Source: Mycolicibacterium cosmeticum (GTDB taxonomy: Bacteria; Actinomycetota; Actinomycetes; Mycobacteriales; Mycobacteriaceae). Taken from it: a stretch of DNA of 64,000 nucleotides. Shown here one piece after another: positions 8,781-16,524 of this stretch (positions are counted from its first letter, which is position 1; every line of letters begins with the position of its first letter). The notes beneath the pieces are model-generated. The model did no database searches, was not told where the DNA came from, and saw nothing but the letters and a program-made list of their open reading frames with translations. The stretch is taken from NCBI GenBank assembly GCA_016197365.1, contig JACPVS010000004.1, positions 213,024 to 277,023 of the forward strand. Reading direction: 5' to 3'. Made by a program: the position numbers and the translations under genes.

Positions 8781-9668
8781 TTAATCGCCCGGGTCCGGCG
8801 GCCCGGGCAGCGACAGTTGCGCGAGACGGACGGGGTCGATGATGGATACGACGCCGACCAGGCGGCCGCCGTCGACGGTGCAGGCCATCACGCCGATCGG
8901 CCGGCCGGTCGGCCCCCAGACCAGGATGCCCGGCTCGCCGTTGACCAACACGCGGCGGGCGATGACGGCTGAGCCCTGGCCGCGCCGGACGGCATCCAGG
9001 ATGCCTGCGGGCCCGGTACCGGCCTCCACACCCCGAACGGTGTGCCGCTGCCAGCTGACATCGGGATCGAGCACGCGCAGCAGCGCGTCGAAATCGCCGT
9101 CACGCGCCGCGGTGAGGAACGCGTCGACCACCTCGCGCTGCTCCGCTTTCCTGCGCCGGCCACCAGCGGGCGCGGGCACGTCCTGCACCTTCCGGCGCGC
9201 ACGGCTGGCCAGCATCTTGACCGCATCGGTCGACTTGTCGAGGATCTGCCCGATCTCGGCGAACGGCACCGCGAACATGTCGTGCAGTACGAACGCCAGC
9301 CGTTCCTCCGGACGCAGCGATCCCAGCACGACGAGGAGCGCGAGCCCCACCGAGTCGGCAAGCACCGCAGCATCTTCGGGGTTGTCGGTGTCTTCGTTGA
9401 CTATCAGCTCGGGGAGGTCGGGCGCCATCGGGACCTCGGGTCGGCTGCTGCGTGACCGCAAGGTGTCGACACAGATGCGGCCGACGACGGTCGTCAGCCA
9501 GCCGGGCAGGTTCTCGATCGAGTCCGCGTCTTGGCGGGACAGTCGCAGCCAGGTTTCCTGGACGGCGTCCTCGGCATCCGACCGCGAGCCGAGGACACGA
9601 TGGGCGACGCCGAGCAGCCGCGGGCGCTGCTGCTCGAAGGTCTGCGCCAGTGGTACGTCGGCCGTCAT
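8781..9668 (-). CDS. sigJ: ECF sigma factor with C-terminal SnoaL-like domain (SigJ/ECF41 type)
   Basis: 295 residues. Region 2 is at about 10-80 (FEQQRPRLLGVAHRVLGSRSDAEDAVQETWLRLSR, then LPGWLTTVVGRICVDTLRSR). Region 4 is at about 115-165 (LRPEERLAFVLHDMFAVPFAEIGQILDKSTDAVKMLASRARRKVQ). The C-terminal 120 residues are the fused NTF2/SnoaL-like domain that replaces an anti-sigma factor in the ECF41 group, ending in a DGG motif (TVDGGRLVGVVSIID). In this group the domain both restrains and supports the sigma factor. A DoxX-like gene is divergent, a partner type often seen with ECF41, and an acyl-CoA dehydrogenase follows. The symbol rests on architecture, not alignment. Confidence 0.88.
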   Translation of the reverse strand: MTADVPLAQTFEQQRPRLLGVAHRVLGSRSDAEDAVQETWLRLSRQDADSIENLPGWLTTVVGRICVDTLRSRSSRPEVPMAPDLPELIVNEDTDNPEDAAVLADSVGLALLVVLGSLRPEERLAFVLHDMFAVPFAEIGQILDKSTDAVKMLASRARRKVQDVPAPAGGRRRKAEQREVVDAFLTAARDGDFDALLRVLDPDVSWQRHTVRGVEAGTGPAGILDAVRRGQGSAVIARRVLVNGEPGILVWGPTGRPIGVMACTVDGGRLVGVVSIIDPVRLAQLSLPGPPDPGD

Positions 9669-9749
9669 GAGTTACCTCTCGTCGCGCGGATCCGTCACAG
9701 GGAATGACGAGTCGGCACGGACCGACGTAACCATGAAACGGAGCCAGTC

Positions 9750-10145
9750 ATGTACACCACGCTGTGGATCATCACCGCGGTTGCCGCAGTGGCCTATCTG
9801 GCCGGCGGGACGAGCCTGCTGCTGATGCCGAGAGCGAGGTACCGCGCCCTGAGCGCTACCCAGCACTGGGTCGACGATTTCGGTGACGGTCACCTCAAGG
9901 CGATCGGCGCCCTCAAATCGATCGGCGCGCTCGGTCTGGTGGTCCCGGCGGCGGTCGGCATCGTGCCCGTTCTCACGCCGGTGGCGGCCTGCGGGATGGC
10001 GCTCTTCATGGCCGGCGCGGCCACCACCCGGTTCCGGCGCAGCGAGTGGCCGTCCATGGGCGGCGACATCGTGTTTCTCGGGATGTTCGGCTGCCTGGCG
10101 TGGGGCTGGTTCCACCGGCTCGCAGGCGTCAGCGGATGGTGCTGA
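9750..10145 (+). CDS. DoxX-like / small integral membrane protein
   Basis: 131 residues with about four hydrophobic helices (about 4-25, 55-75, 78-98, 108-125). The layout and the Arg/Tyr-rich first loop (MPRARYRALSATQHWVDDFGDGHLKAIGALKSIGALGLV) match the DoxX-like family. In mycobacteria DoxX proteins have been linked to redox/thiol stress handling at the membrane. ACGGAG precedes the ATG. Divergent from the ECF41 sigma gene (81-base gap), so it is a likely target of that sigma factor. Its last 17 bases overlap the convergent SDR gene. Confidence 0.75.
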   Translation: MYTTLWIITAVAAVAYLAGGTSLLLMPRARYRALSATQHWVDDFGDGHLKAIGALKSIGALGLVVPAAVGIVPVLTPVAACGMALFMAGAATTRFRRSEWPSMGGDIVFLGMFGCLAWGWFHRLAGVSGWC

Positions 10146-10905
10146 CACCCCCGTCGACGGGGATCACCGCGCCGGTGATGTAGCTGCTGGCGCGGCTGGC
10201 CAGGAACACGCCGATGCCGGCCATGTCGTCGGCTTGGCCGACCCGGCCCAGCGGCAACAGCGACCCGACGGCCTCCTGCCCGGCAGAGAGCAGTACCTTC
10301 GTCATCCGGGACGGAAACAGCCCTGGCGCAATGGCATTCACCAGAATCCTGGGGGCCAGCTCACCGGCGAGGTGACGGGTCAGCATGTGTACCGCCGCCT
10401 TGCTGGCGCTGTAAGAGAAGTTGTCCCGGCCCTTCTCGGGAACCAGGAAGCCGTCGATGCTGCCGGTGTTGATCACCCGGGCCGGGTCGTCGTCGGTGGA
10501 GCCGGCCGTCAGCAGCGGCACGAGCGCGCGGGTCAGCAGGAACACCCCCTTGACGTTGACGTCGAAGACCTTGTCGAAACCGGATTCCGGGAAGTCTTCG
10601 AACGGCGCACCCCACGCGGCACCCGCGTTGTTGAACAGAACGTGCACGGCGTCCTCGCGGTAGGCCACCGCGTCGGACAGTGCCTGCACGCCCTCGGTGG
10701 TGCCCAGATCGGCGGGGATACCCTCCACGGCGCCCAGCGGGGACAGCTCGGCCACCGCCGCGTCGAGTTCGGCCGCCTTGCGCGCCGCCAGGTACACCTT
10801 GGCGGCGCCGGCCTCCAGCAGCCCGCGGGCGATCATCACGCCGATACCGCGCCCACCGCCGGTGACCACGGCAACCTTGCCGTCGAGCCGGAACAGATCA
10901 CTCAT
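10129..10905 (-). CDS. Short-chain dehydrogenase/reductase (SDR)
   Basis: 258 residues, classical SDR length. The cofactor site is VTGGGRGIGVM near residue 15, NNAG is in VLFNNAGAAWGAPF, and the catalytic YSASK is in NFSYSASKAAVHMLTRHLAGEL with the upstream Ser in INTGSIDGF. The C-terminus (YITGAVIPVDGGVSTI) is the standard end. It reduces a carbonyl or oxidises an alcohol with NAD(P); the substrate is unknown. The start codon overlaps the end of the TetR gene by eight bases, so it is translationally coupled to, and probably regulated with, that TetR. Confidence 0.92.
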   Translation of the reverse strand: MSDLFRLDGKVAVVTGGGRGIGVMIARGLLEAGAAKVYLAARKAAELDAAVAELSPLGAVEGIPADLGTTEGVQALSDAVAYREDAVHVLFNNAGAAWGAPFEDFPESGFDKVFDVNVKGVFLLTRALVPLLTAGSTDDDPARVINTGSIDGFLVPEKGRDNFSYSASKAAVHMLTRHLAGELAPRILVNAIAPGLFPSRMTKVLLSAGQEAVGSLLPLGRVGQADDMAGIGVFLASRASSYITGAVIPVDGGVSTIR

Positions 10906-11554
10906 TGCCTGCTCCGCCCAGGGGTTCGTCGTTGCGTACGGTCTCGTCGCGGATCAGGCCGCGCAGCAGGGCGGTGCTGAACTCCACTGCGATCTCCTGG
11001 GCAGTGCGCCGGCCGTGCGGTCGCAGCCAGCGGTAGGCGCCCAGCACCATCCCGATATAGCCGAGCGCCAGCACATGGGAGTCGCAGTCGTAGAATTCGC
11101 CGCTGGCGATCCCGCGGTCGATCACGTCGCGCACATGCTCATAGACGGTGGCTTCGGCCTTGCGGATGTAGTCCACCTGCTCCTCGGTGAACCACTCGCT
11201 GATGTACGGGCCTTCCTGGAAGTAGACCGCGGCTGCCTCCAGGTCGTTGGCGATGCCGGTGAGCAGCCGCCTGGTGAAGTGGTAGATGGTCTCGCGGGCC
11301 GGTGCGGTCGGGTCGTCGTGCAGGGCGTCCACGGTGAAGTCGGCGGTGCGCTTGTAGATGTCCCAGAGGATCAGCGACTTGCTGGCGTAGTAGTGATAGA
11401 CGGTGGCCTTGTTCAAGCCGACGGCGTCGGCGACGTCATCCATCCGGGTGCCGTGGTACCCGCGGGCGGCGAAGAGTTTGGCGGCGACGGCCAGCAACTC
11501 CTCCCGCCGGGACAACCCGTTGGCGGTGGACGCCCCGTTTGACTCCGTGGACAT
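10898..11554 (-). CDS. TetR family regulator
   Basis: 218 residues. The DNA-binding domain is at about 15-65: REELLAVAAKLFAARGYHGTRMDDVADAVGLNKATVYHYYASKSLI. The C-terminal domain is helical, with FTRRLLTGIANDLEAAAVYF and FTEEQVDYIRKAE, the form common among regulators of fatty-acid or cholesterol-type catabolism. First gene of a two-gene unit with the SDR. A CCAA...TTGG palindrome lies 37-52 bases upstream of the start and is a likely autoregulatory operator. Ligand unknown. Confidence 0.9.
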   Translation of the reverse strand: MSTESNGASTANGLSRREELLAVAAKLFAARGYHGTRMDDVADAVGLNKATVYHYYASKSLILWDIYKRTADFTVDALHDDPTAPARETIYHFTRRLLTGIANDLEAAAVYFQEGPYISEWFTEEQVDYIRKAEATVYEHVRDVIDRGIASGEFYDCDSHVLALGYIGMVLGAYRWLRPHGRRTAQEIAVEFSTALLRGLIRDETVRNDEPLGGAGNE

Positions 11555-11590
11555 GACAACTCGCTATCTGCAAACCCGGCGAACCGGAAA

Positions 11591-11606
11591 CCAATCAACT
11601 GGTTGG
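11591..11606. promoter_or_regulatory. Candidate TetR operator CCAATCAACTGGTTGG
   Basis: A 16-base imperfect palindrome (12 of 16 positions symmetric, outer CCAA/TTGG exact) upstream of the TetR-SDR unit. It resembles the AACCA-N2-TGGTT site at 34352. Confidence 0.5.
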
Positions 11607-11697
11607 CCAGTCTAGGCAATCGACCCGATCCGGTGTCGCCGCCTGGCCCAATCGCGTTAGACTTTGCAAAAGCAATAGCCATGCTGGGGAGGCATCG

Positions 11698-11808
11698 ATG
11701 GACCCGAATCCGGATTACGACATCAGCGACGAGGGTGAATTCTTCTTCAGCTGGCTGGCCTGGGGCCTGCGCGGCGTGTACCCGCCGCCGGCATACCCCC
11801 CGGTGTAA
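11698..11808 (+). CDS. Small 36-residue protein, Phe/Trp-rich centre and Pro-rich end
   Basis: ATG at 11698 to TAA at 11808. GGGGAGG lies five bases before the ATG (11686-11692), one of the best ribosome sites in the window, and a strong hairpin terminator with six T follows 16 bases after the stop. The peptide starts with an acidic stretch (MDPNPDYDISDEGE), then FFFSWLAWGLRG, and ends GVYPPPAYPPV. A possible -10, TAGACT, is at 11658-11663. The aromatic centre is too short to be a sure membrane helix. I do not recognise it. The compact RBS-ORF-terminator unit argues that it is a real free-standing gene. Confidence 0.65.
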   Translation: MDPNPDYDISDEGEFFFSWLAWGLRGVYPPPAYPPV

Positions 11809-11824
11809 AGGACTCCACAAAAAT

Positions 11825-11852
11825 GGCACCCGCCGAGGCGGGTGCCTTTTTT
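11825..11852 (+). terminator. Rho-independent-type terminator
   Basis: GGCACCCGCC (11825-11834) pairs perfectly with GGCGGGTGCC (11837-11846), followed by six T. It ends the small-protein transcript. Confidence 0.85.
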
Positions 11853-11866
11853 GTGTCCCTCACCCG

Positions 11867-11919
11867 GCGATTTGTGCACGTTTTGTCACGGTGAACGTGA
11901 CGGAACGTGCACAAATCGC
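11867..11919. repeat. Long composite palindrome at the end of the ABC operon
   Basis: GCGATTTGTGCACGTT (11867-11882) pairs perfectly with AACGTGCACAAATCGC (11904-11919). Inside it, GTCACG (11885-11890) pairs with CGTGAC (11896-11901) around GTGAA. The two bases between the arms are TT opposite GG, which become U-G wobbles in plus-strand RNA, giving one 24-pair stem. It touches the stop of the ABC ATPase gene. It may be a bidirectional terminator or a copy of a dispersed palindromic element. Confidence 0.8.
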
Positions 11920-12707
11920 TAGGCCGCGGCGGCCCTGACCGCCTCGCCGACCTCATCCTTGAGCTTCAGGAACTCCGGGGACCGTCGCAGCTCCGTGGCG
12001 CCGACGCCGGTGCGGGGCAGCTCCGAGGACAGGTCCAGCGCCACCTTGCCCGGCCGCCGGGTCAGCACCACGATCCGCGACCCGAGGAACGCGGCCTCGT
12101 CGGCGCTGTGCGTGACGAACACGGTGGTGCGGCCCGTTTCCGCACTGACCTCGCGGACATCCTCCTGCAACCGCTCCCGGGTCAGCGCGTCCAGCGCCGC
12201 GAACGGTTCGTCGAGCAGGAACAGAGGGGTCTCGGCGGCAAGCGCCCGCGCGATCGCGACACGCTGCTGCTGTCCGCCGCTGATCTCCCAGATCTTGCGG
12301 TGCCCGGTCCCCTCCAGCCCGACGCGTTCGAGCAGCTGCTCACGCCGCTCGGCCCGGCGCTCGCGCGGCACCTTCGCGTACTTGAGCGCCAGATCGACGT
12401 TGCCGCCGACCGTGCGCCACGGGAACAGCCGCGGCTGCTGGAACACCACGCCCGAGGTGACCCCGGGCGTCGGCGACGTGCCTGCCACCTGGACATCGCC
12501 CTCGCTGGGCGATTCGAACCCGGCGATCAGCCGCAGCAGGGTGCTCTTCCCACACCCCGATGCGCCGACGAGGACCAGGAAGGCGCCGGGGTCGACGTCC
12601 AGGTTCACCGGTCCCAGCGCCGTCACCGCATCCGAACCCTTTCCGTAGCGGTGTTCGACGTTCGTGATCAGAAGCCGGCCCGACGGGTCACTGCTTGGTG
12701 AGGACAT
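11919..12707 (-). CDS. ABC transporter ATP-binding protein, taurine/sulfonate/nitrate type
   Basis: 262 residues, the usual length for TauB/SsuB. Walker A is GASGCGKST, the Q-loop is FQQPRLFPW, the signature motif is ISGGQQQRVAIARAL, Walker B is LFLLDEPFAALD, and the H-loop is VFVTHSADEA. It powers import with the permease and binding protein encoded upstream. It is last in the operon; its start overlaps the end of the binding-protein gene by 20 bases. Followed by the composite palindrome at 11867-11919. Confidence 0.92.
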   Translation of the reverse strand: MSSPSSDPSGRLLITNVEHRYGKGSDAVTALGPVNLDVDPGAFLVLVGASGCGKSTLLRLIAGFESPSEGDVQVAGTSPTPGVTSGVVFQQPRLFPWRTVGGNVDLALKYAKVPRERRAERREQLLERVGLEGTGHRKIWEISGGQQQRVAIARALAAETPLFLLDEPFAALDALTRERLQEDVREVSAETGRTTVFVTHSADEAAFLGSRIVVLTRRPGKVALDLSSELPRTGVGATELRRSPEFLKLKDEVGEAVRAAAA

Positions 12708-13719
12708 CGGGCAACCCCTTGGTGTAGACGGCGTCCTGGAAGGTGCTCAGCGGCGCGGCAGCCGGGATCTGCTTCTGGTCGGCCAGGAACTGCGACGCGC
12801 TCTCCAGGTTGGCCGCGATGTTGCCGGGCTTGCCGTCGCTGCCCAGCCACTGCTGCGAGGACACCTCCTGCGGCGTCAGGTACACGCCCTGCTTCAGTTG
12901 TCCCACAACGTCTTCCGGAGTCAGGCCGATCTCGGCGGCGATCGCTTTCGCGGCGGCGGCGGGGTCGTCGGAGATGACGTTGAGCGCGCGGGCCTCCTGT
13001 CGACGCCACACGTCCACCACATCGGGGTGCGCGTCGGCGAACTCGTCGGACACCACCCCCAGGTCCAGGGTCGGCTTGCCGTCCGTGGCGAGCTGGCGGC
13101 TGGTGATCAGATCCTTGCCGGTCTTGCGCAGCTGATCCAGGGTGGGCAGCCAGGTGTAGGCGGCCGCGATGTCACCGCGGTCCCACGCGGCGAGGATGGC
13201 CTGCGGCTGCAGGTCGATCAGCTGAACATCGGCTGCGCTCAAACCATTCTGGGCCAGCGCGGCCAGCAGGCTGTAGTGCGCGGTCGACGCGAACGGGGTG
13301 GCGACCCGCTTGCCCTTCAGGTCGGCGATGGTGTTGATCCCGGCACCGTCGCGGGCGACCAGTGCCTCGTTGTCGCCGGCCACATCGAGTACGAAGGCCA
13401 CCTTGTACGGGATGTTCAGCGGCGCGGACAAGCCGCGGGCGACCGGACTGGAACCGATTGCGCCGAAATCGATTTCCTTGGCGATGAACGCGGTGTTGAC
13501 ATCGGCGCCCGAGTCGAACTTGGTCCACTTGATGTTGTAGTCGGGCAGTGCCTCTTCGAGCCACTTGTTGTTCTTGACGATCAGATCACCGCTCGGGAAC
13601 GACTGGTAGGCAAGGCGAATGGTCGGCTTCTGCGCGTCCTGCCCGGAGTGGTCCACCGCGCACCCGGACAATGCCACGATCGAGGCCGCGGCAACCGCCA
13701 GTAACGATGTGAATTTCAT
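12688..13719 (-). CDS. ABC transporter substrate-binding lipoprotein, taurine/sulfonate-like
   Basis: 343 residues from the ATG at 13719, which has AGAGGA upstream and overlaps the permease stop as ATGA. The signal peptide ends in the lipobox LSGC (residues about 17-20), so it is a lipid-anchored periplasmic-side protein. The mature part follows the TauA/SsuA pattern: KPTIRLAYQSFPSGDLIVKNNKWLEE, then the ligand loop IGSSPVARGL and the AAYTWLPTLDQL region. Ligand is probably a sulfonate such as taurine, but nitrate- or pyrimidine-like ligands cannot be excluded. Middle gene of the permease, binding-protein, ATPase operon. Confidence 0.9.
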   Translation of the reverse strand: MKFTSLLAVAAASIVALSGCAVDHSGQDAQKPTIRLAYQSFPSGDLIVKNNKWLEEALPDYNIKWTKFDSGADVNTAFIAKEIDFGAIGSSPVARGLSAPLNIPYKVAFVLDVAGDNEALVARDGAGINTIADLKGKRVATPFASTAHYSLLAALAQNGLSAADVQLIDLQPQAILAAWDRGDIAAAYTWLPTLDQLRKTGKDLITSRQLATDGKPTLDLGVVSDEFADAHPDVVDVWRRQEARALNVISDDPAAAAKAIAAEIGLTPEDVVGQLKQGVYLTPQEVSSQQWLGSDGKPGNIAANLESASQFLADQKQIPAAAPLSTFQDAVYTKGLPDVLTKQ

Positions 13720-14579
13720 ATTTTTCCTCTCCAGGGAACGGCCCGCCGCTCGGCAGCCCGCAGTACGCCGTCGATCACCAGACCTGAGATCCCGATGGCG
13801 AAGATCCCGACCAGCACGACCGGGGTGTTGTTGTAATTGCTTGCGTCCTTGACCAATCCGCCGATGCCGGGGATGCCGTTGAACAGTTCGGCGGCCACCA
13901 CCGAGGAGTAGGCCATCCCGACCGCCAGGCGGATGCCGGTGAAGGTCTCGGGCAGCGCCGAGGGCACCACGACATCCCTGATCACCTGGATGCGGGTGGC
14001 GCCCAGCGCACGCGCCGCTTCCTGCAGTCCGACCGGTGCGGCGACGACGGCCGCGGTGGTGGCCACCGCAGCGGGCGGCAGCGCGGCCAGCGCCAGCAGG
14101 GTGATCTTCGGGGCCTCGTCGATGCCGAGCCAGATCACCAGCAGGAAGAAGTACGCCAGCGGAGGCAGCGCCCGCAGGAAGGTCAGCCACGGCTCCAGCA
14201 CGCTGCGCAACCAGCCGACCGAGCCCATCACCAGGCCCAGCAGCACGCCGAGCACCACACCGATGACGACACCGGCGAACACCCGGCGCAGCGTCATGTA
14301 CAGGTGCTCCCACAACAGGTAGCCCGCATACCCGCGGGTGCCGTCGTGGGTGGTGGAGACGTCGAGGAAGGCGCGCCACACGGTCGCCGGATACGGCACG
14401 AAGGTCTGGTTCCAGATGCCGGCCGTGGCCACCACCTGCCAGACGATGAAGAACACCAGCACCGACAGCAGCGGCAATCCGGCACGGGTCAGGACCGCGC
14501 GCCACCGGCCCGATCCGCCGGGGGCCGAGGGCGCGGGCCCGACCGCCTCATCGGGGGTGATATCGACGAAAACCGACAC
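13716..14579 (-). CDS. ABC transporter permease, taurine/sulfonate type
   Basis: 287 residues with about six membrane helices. The EAA loop EAARALGATRIQVIRDVVVPSALPETFTG, which docks to the ATPase, is typical of SsuC/TauC permeases. The GTG start at 14579 is preceded by GAGAGG. It is first in the operon and its stop overlaps the binding-protein start (ATGA). A candidate promoter lies about 80 bases upstream. Confidence 0.9.
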   Translation of the reverse strand: MSVFVDITPDEAVGPAPSAPGGSGRWRAVLTRAGLPLLSVLVFFIVWQVVATAGIWNQTFVPYPATVWRAFLDVSTTHDGTRGYAGYLLWEHLYMTLRRVFAGVVIGVVLGVLLGLVMGSVGWLRSVLEPWLTFLRALPPLAYFFLLVIWLGIDEAPKITLLALAALPPAAVATTAAVVAAPVGLQEAARALGATRIQVIRDVVVPSALPETFTGIRLAVGMAYSSVVAAELFNGIPGIGGLVKDASNYNNTPVVLVGIFAIGISGLVIDGVLRAAERRAVPWRGKI

Positions 14580-14656
14580 GAATTACCTCTCACCGAAACG
14601 AGTTGACGACGGGCTCGCGACAGCATTCCGGTGATGTCGGGTTTCACGCCGCCCCC

Positions 14657-14685
14657 TTTATACGGTCGGGTGAACAGAACGTGAA
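14657..14685 (-). promoter_or_regulatory. Candidate promoter of the ABC importer operon
   Basis: On the minus strand TTCACG (14680-14685), then 17 bases, then TATAAA (14657-14662), about 78 bases before the permease start. The -10 is good, the -35 is weak. Confidence 0.45.
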
Positions 14686-14821
14686 GGGCTGCGCTCACAG
14701 CGAGTTTTAAGCCCGCCCGACCCGCCCCAAGAAATCCCCAAGTTTCCGCCAAGCCCCTGATCGGAGGCTCTTCACAGCTCGCAGACAGCGAGACCGACAG
14801 AGTCCCAGGAGTGCACCCGAC

Positions 14822-15145
14822 ATGTTCGCCCGCATCGCCACCACCGCCCTGACCGCCGCCGCTCTCGGCCTGGCCGCCTTCACCGGTGCCGCCACCGCTT
14901 CGGCGTCATCGGTCGATGACGAGTTCCTGACGAACATCGACGCCGAGGGCATCGCCTTCGACTCGGCCCGCGCCGCCATCTCCGACGCACACCTGGTGTG
15001 CACATCCATCGCCGGCGGACAGCCCGCGACGGGCGTCGGCCACGACATCGTGTCCAACTCGGACCTGACCATCCACCAGGCCGCGGTCTTCGTCGTCGAA
15101 TCCGTCAGCGCCTACTGCCCCGGTTACCTGACCGAACTCGGCTGA
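14822..15145 (+). CDS. Secreted DUF732 protein
   Basis: 107 residues. A Sec signal peptide spans residues 1-29 (MFARIATTALTAAALGLAAF, AxA cleavage region ATASA). The mature part has the DUF732 pattern: DDEFLTNIDAEGIAF, then a Cys in LVCTSIAGGQP and a second Cys in VSAYCPGY near the end, presumably forming a disulfide. DUF732 proteins are small, secreted and almost confined to mycobacteria; their role is unknown. AGGAG lies ten bases before the ATG. The 180-base gap upstream holds the oppositely directed ABC promoter. A strong hairpin follows. Confidence 0.9.
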   Translation: MFARIATTALTAAALGLAAFTGAATASASSVDDEFLTNIDAEGIAFDSARAAISDAHLVCTSIAGGQPATGVGHDIVSNSDLTIHQAAVFVVESVSAYCPGYLTELG

Positions 15146-15154
15146 CGAACCCTT

Positions 15155-15195
15155 CACAGACTCCCGCATCGGCGCCGCAGATGCGGGAGTCTGTG
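15155..15195. terminator. Hairpin terminator after DUF732 gene
   Basis: CACAGACTCCCGCATC (15155-15170) pairs perfectly with GATGCGGGAGTCTGTG (15180-15195) around nine bases: a 16-pair stem without a T-tract. Confidence 0.8.
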
Positions 15196-15237
15196 TTCTC
15201 GTGGTCAACAATGGGACGAGCACGGTAGGAGGCGACT

Positions 15238-16524
15238 TTGTCGATAGCTCCCGGTGAGCGGTTCGCCGGCTACACCGTCGTGCGCCTCCTCGGTGCCGGT
15301 GGCATGGGCGAGGTGTACCTCGCCGGCCATCCGCGGTTGCCACGCCAGGACGCCATCAAGGTGCTGCGCAAGGATGTCAGCGCCGACACCGAATACCAGG
15401 CCCGCTTCGACCGGGAGGCGGACTTCGCCGCCGATCTGATGCACCCCAACATCGTTCGGGTGTACGACCGCGGCGAACACGACGGGCAGCTGTGGATCTC
15501 GATGGAGTACGTGGACGGCACCGACGCCGGCGAGCTGCTGCGCCGGCGCGGTGCGCTGCCCGCCGCCGAGGTGGTGCACATCATCGCCGCCGTCGCCGGC
15601 GCGCTGGACTACGCCCATGAGCGTCAACTGCTGCACCGCGACATCAAGCCCGCCAACATCCTGCTCACCGACACCGGCGCCGAATGGCCGCGGGTGCTGC
15701 TCGCGGATTTCGGGATCGCCCGCCGGATGGGTGAAACCACCCGGCTGACCGCCACGAGCATGACCGTCGGCACCGTCGCCTATGCCGCGCCGGAACAGCT
15801 CATGGGCGAGGCCGTCGACGGCCGTGCCGACCAATACTCCTTGGCGGCAACGGCTTTCGAGTTGCTCACCGGTTCCCCGCCGTATCTGCACGACAACCCG
15901 GCGGCCGTCATCAGCCAGCACATCACCGCCCCGCCACCCCAGATCGCCGGGCGCAGACCGGACCTCGCGGATCTGGACCCGGTCTTGTCGCGGGCGCTCG
16001 CGAAATCGCCCGACGACCGCTTCGGTAGTTGCGCAGAGTTCGCCGCCGCGCTGGGCGCCAGCATCGACGGCCCCATCGGCCTCACCATGCCCGCCCACGT
16101 GTACCGCAAGCCGAAGTCCACCCGTCGGCGCACCCAGGTGATCGCGCTGGTGGCCGTGGTGGCGGCGATCGGCGTCGCGGCGGCGGCCTATTTCCTGGGT
16201 GAACGCGAACCCGAACGCCCGCAGGCGAGTTCGCCCAGCGTCCCCGTGGTGCTCGTCGGTGCCGACTGCGCCACCCTCGGTGCGGCCGGGCAGAGCAGCA
16301 CCGGGGAGAAGGCCTACTGCGCCCGGCTCCCGAGCACCGGGGACACCATGTGGTCCGTCTACTCCGGCACCGTCCCCGTCCCGTCGGCGACGCCCGCCGC
16401 CACCGATCAGGTCTATCCGCCCGGCATCGAGCAGCAGGTGCAGGTGTGCGTCACCGAGACCCACCAGGATCGCGCCACCTGCCGGGAGAACGTTCGGCAG
16501 GGGAATCTGGTGGGACCGCCGTGA
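15238..16524 (+). CDS. Transmembrane Ser/Thr protein kinase (PASTA-less Pkn type)
   Basis: 428 residues from a rare TTG start, chosen because AGGAGG lies five bases upstream and the kinase domain begins at once. Kinase motifs: Gly-loop LLGAGGMGEVYLAG (17-30), Lys41 in AIKVL, HRDIKPAN with catalytic Asp135, LADFGIAR with Asp157, an activation loop with Thr/Ser (TRLTATSMTVGT), and APEQ. A membrane helix is at about 297-315 after RRRTQ. A 110-residue extracellular part follows with four Cys (ADCATL, AYCARL, VCVTE, TCRENV), probably two disulfides. It is a Hanks-type kinase with cytoplasmic catalysis and an outside sensor. The following CorA gene starts at its stop (GTGA), so the two are coupled. 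Confidence 0.92.
   Translation: MSIAPGERFAGYTVVRLLGAGGMGEVYLAGHPRLPRQDAIKVLRKDVSADTEYQARFDREADFAADLMHPNIVRVYDRGEHDGQLWISMEYVDGTDAGELLRRRGALPAAEVVHIIAAVAGALDYAHERQLLHRDIKPANILLTDTGAEWPRVLLADFGIARRMGETTRLTATSMTVGTVAYAAPEQLMGEAVDGRADQYSLAATAFELLTGSPPYLHDNPAAVISQHITAPPPQIAGRRPDLADLDPVLSRALAKSPDDRFGSCAEFAAALGASIDGPIGLTMPAHVYRKPKSTRRRTQVIALVAVVAAIGVAAAAYFLGEREPERPQASSPSVPVVLVGADCATLGAAGQSSTGEKAYCARLPSTGDTMWSVYSGTVPVPSATPAATDQVYPPGIEQQVQVCVTETHQDRATCRENVRQGNLVGPP

Noticed and set aside
9693..9699. ECF41-type -35 (CGTCACA) in the sigJ/DoxX gap
   Set aside because: It resembles TGTCACA, but no CGTC is found 16 bases downstream, so an autoregulatory promoter is not supported.
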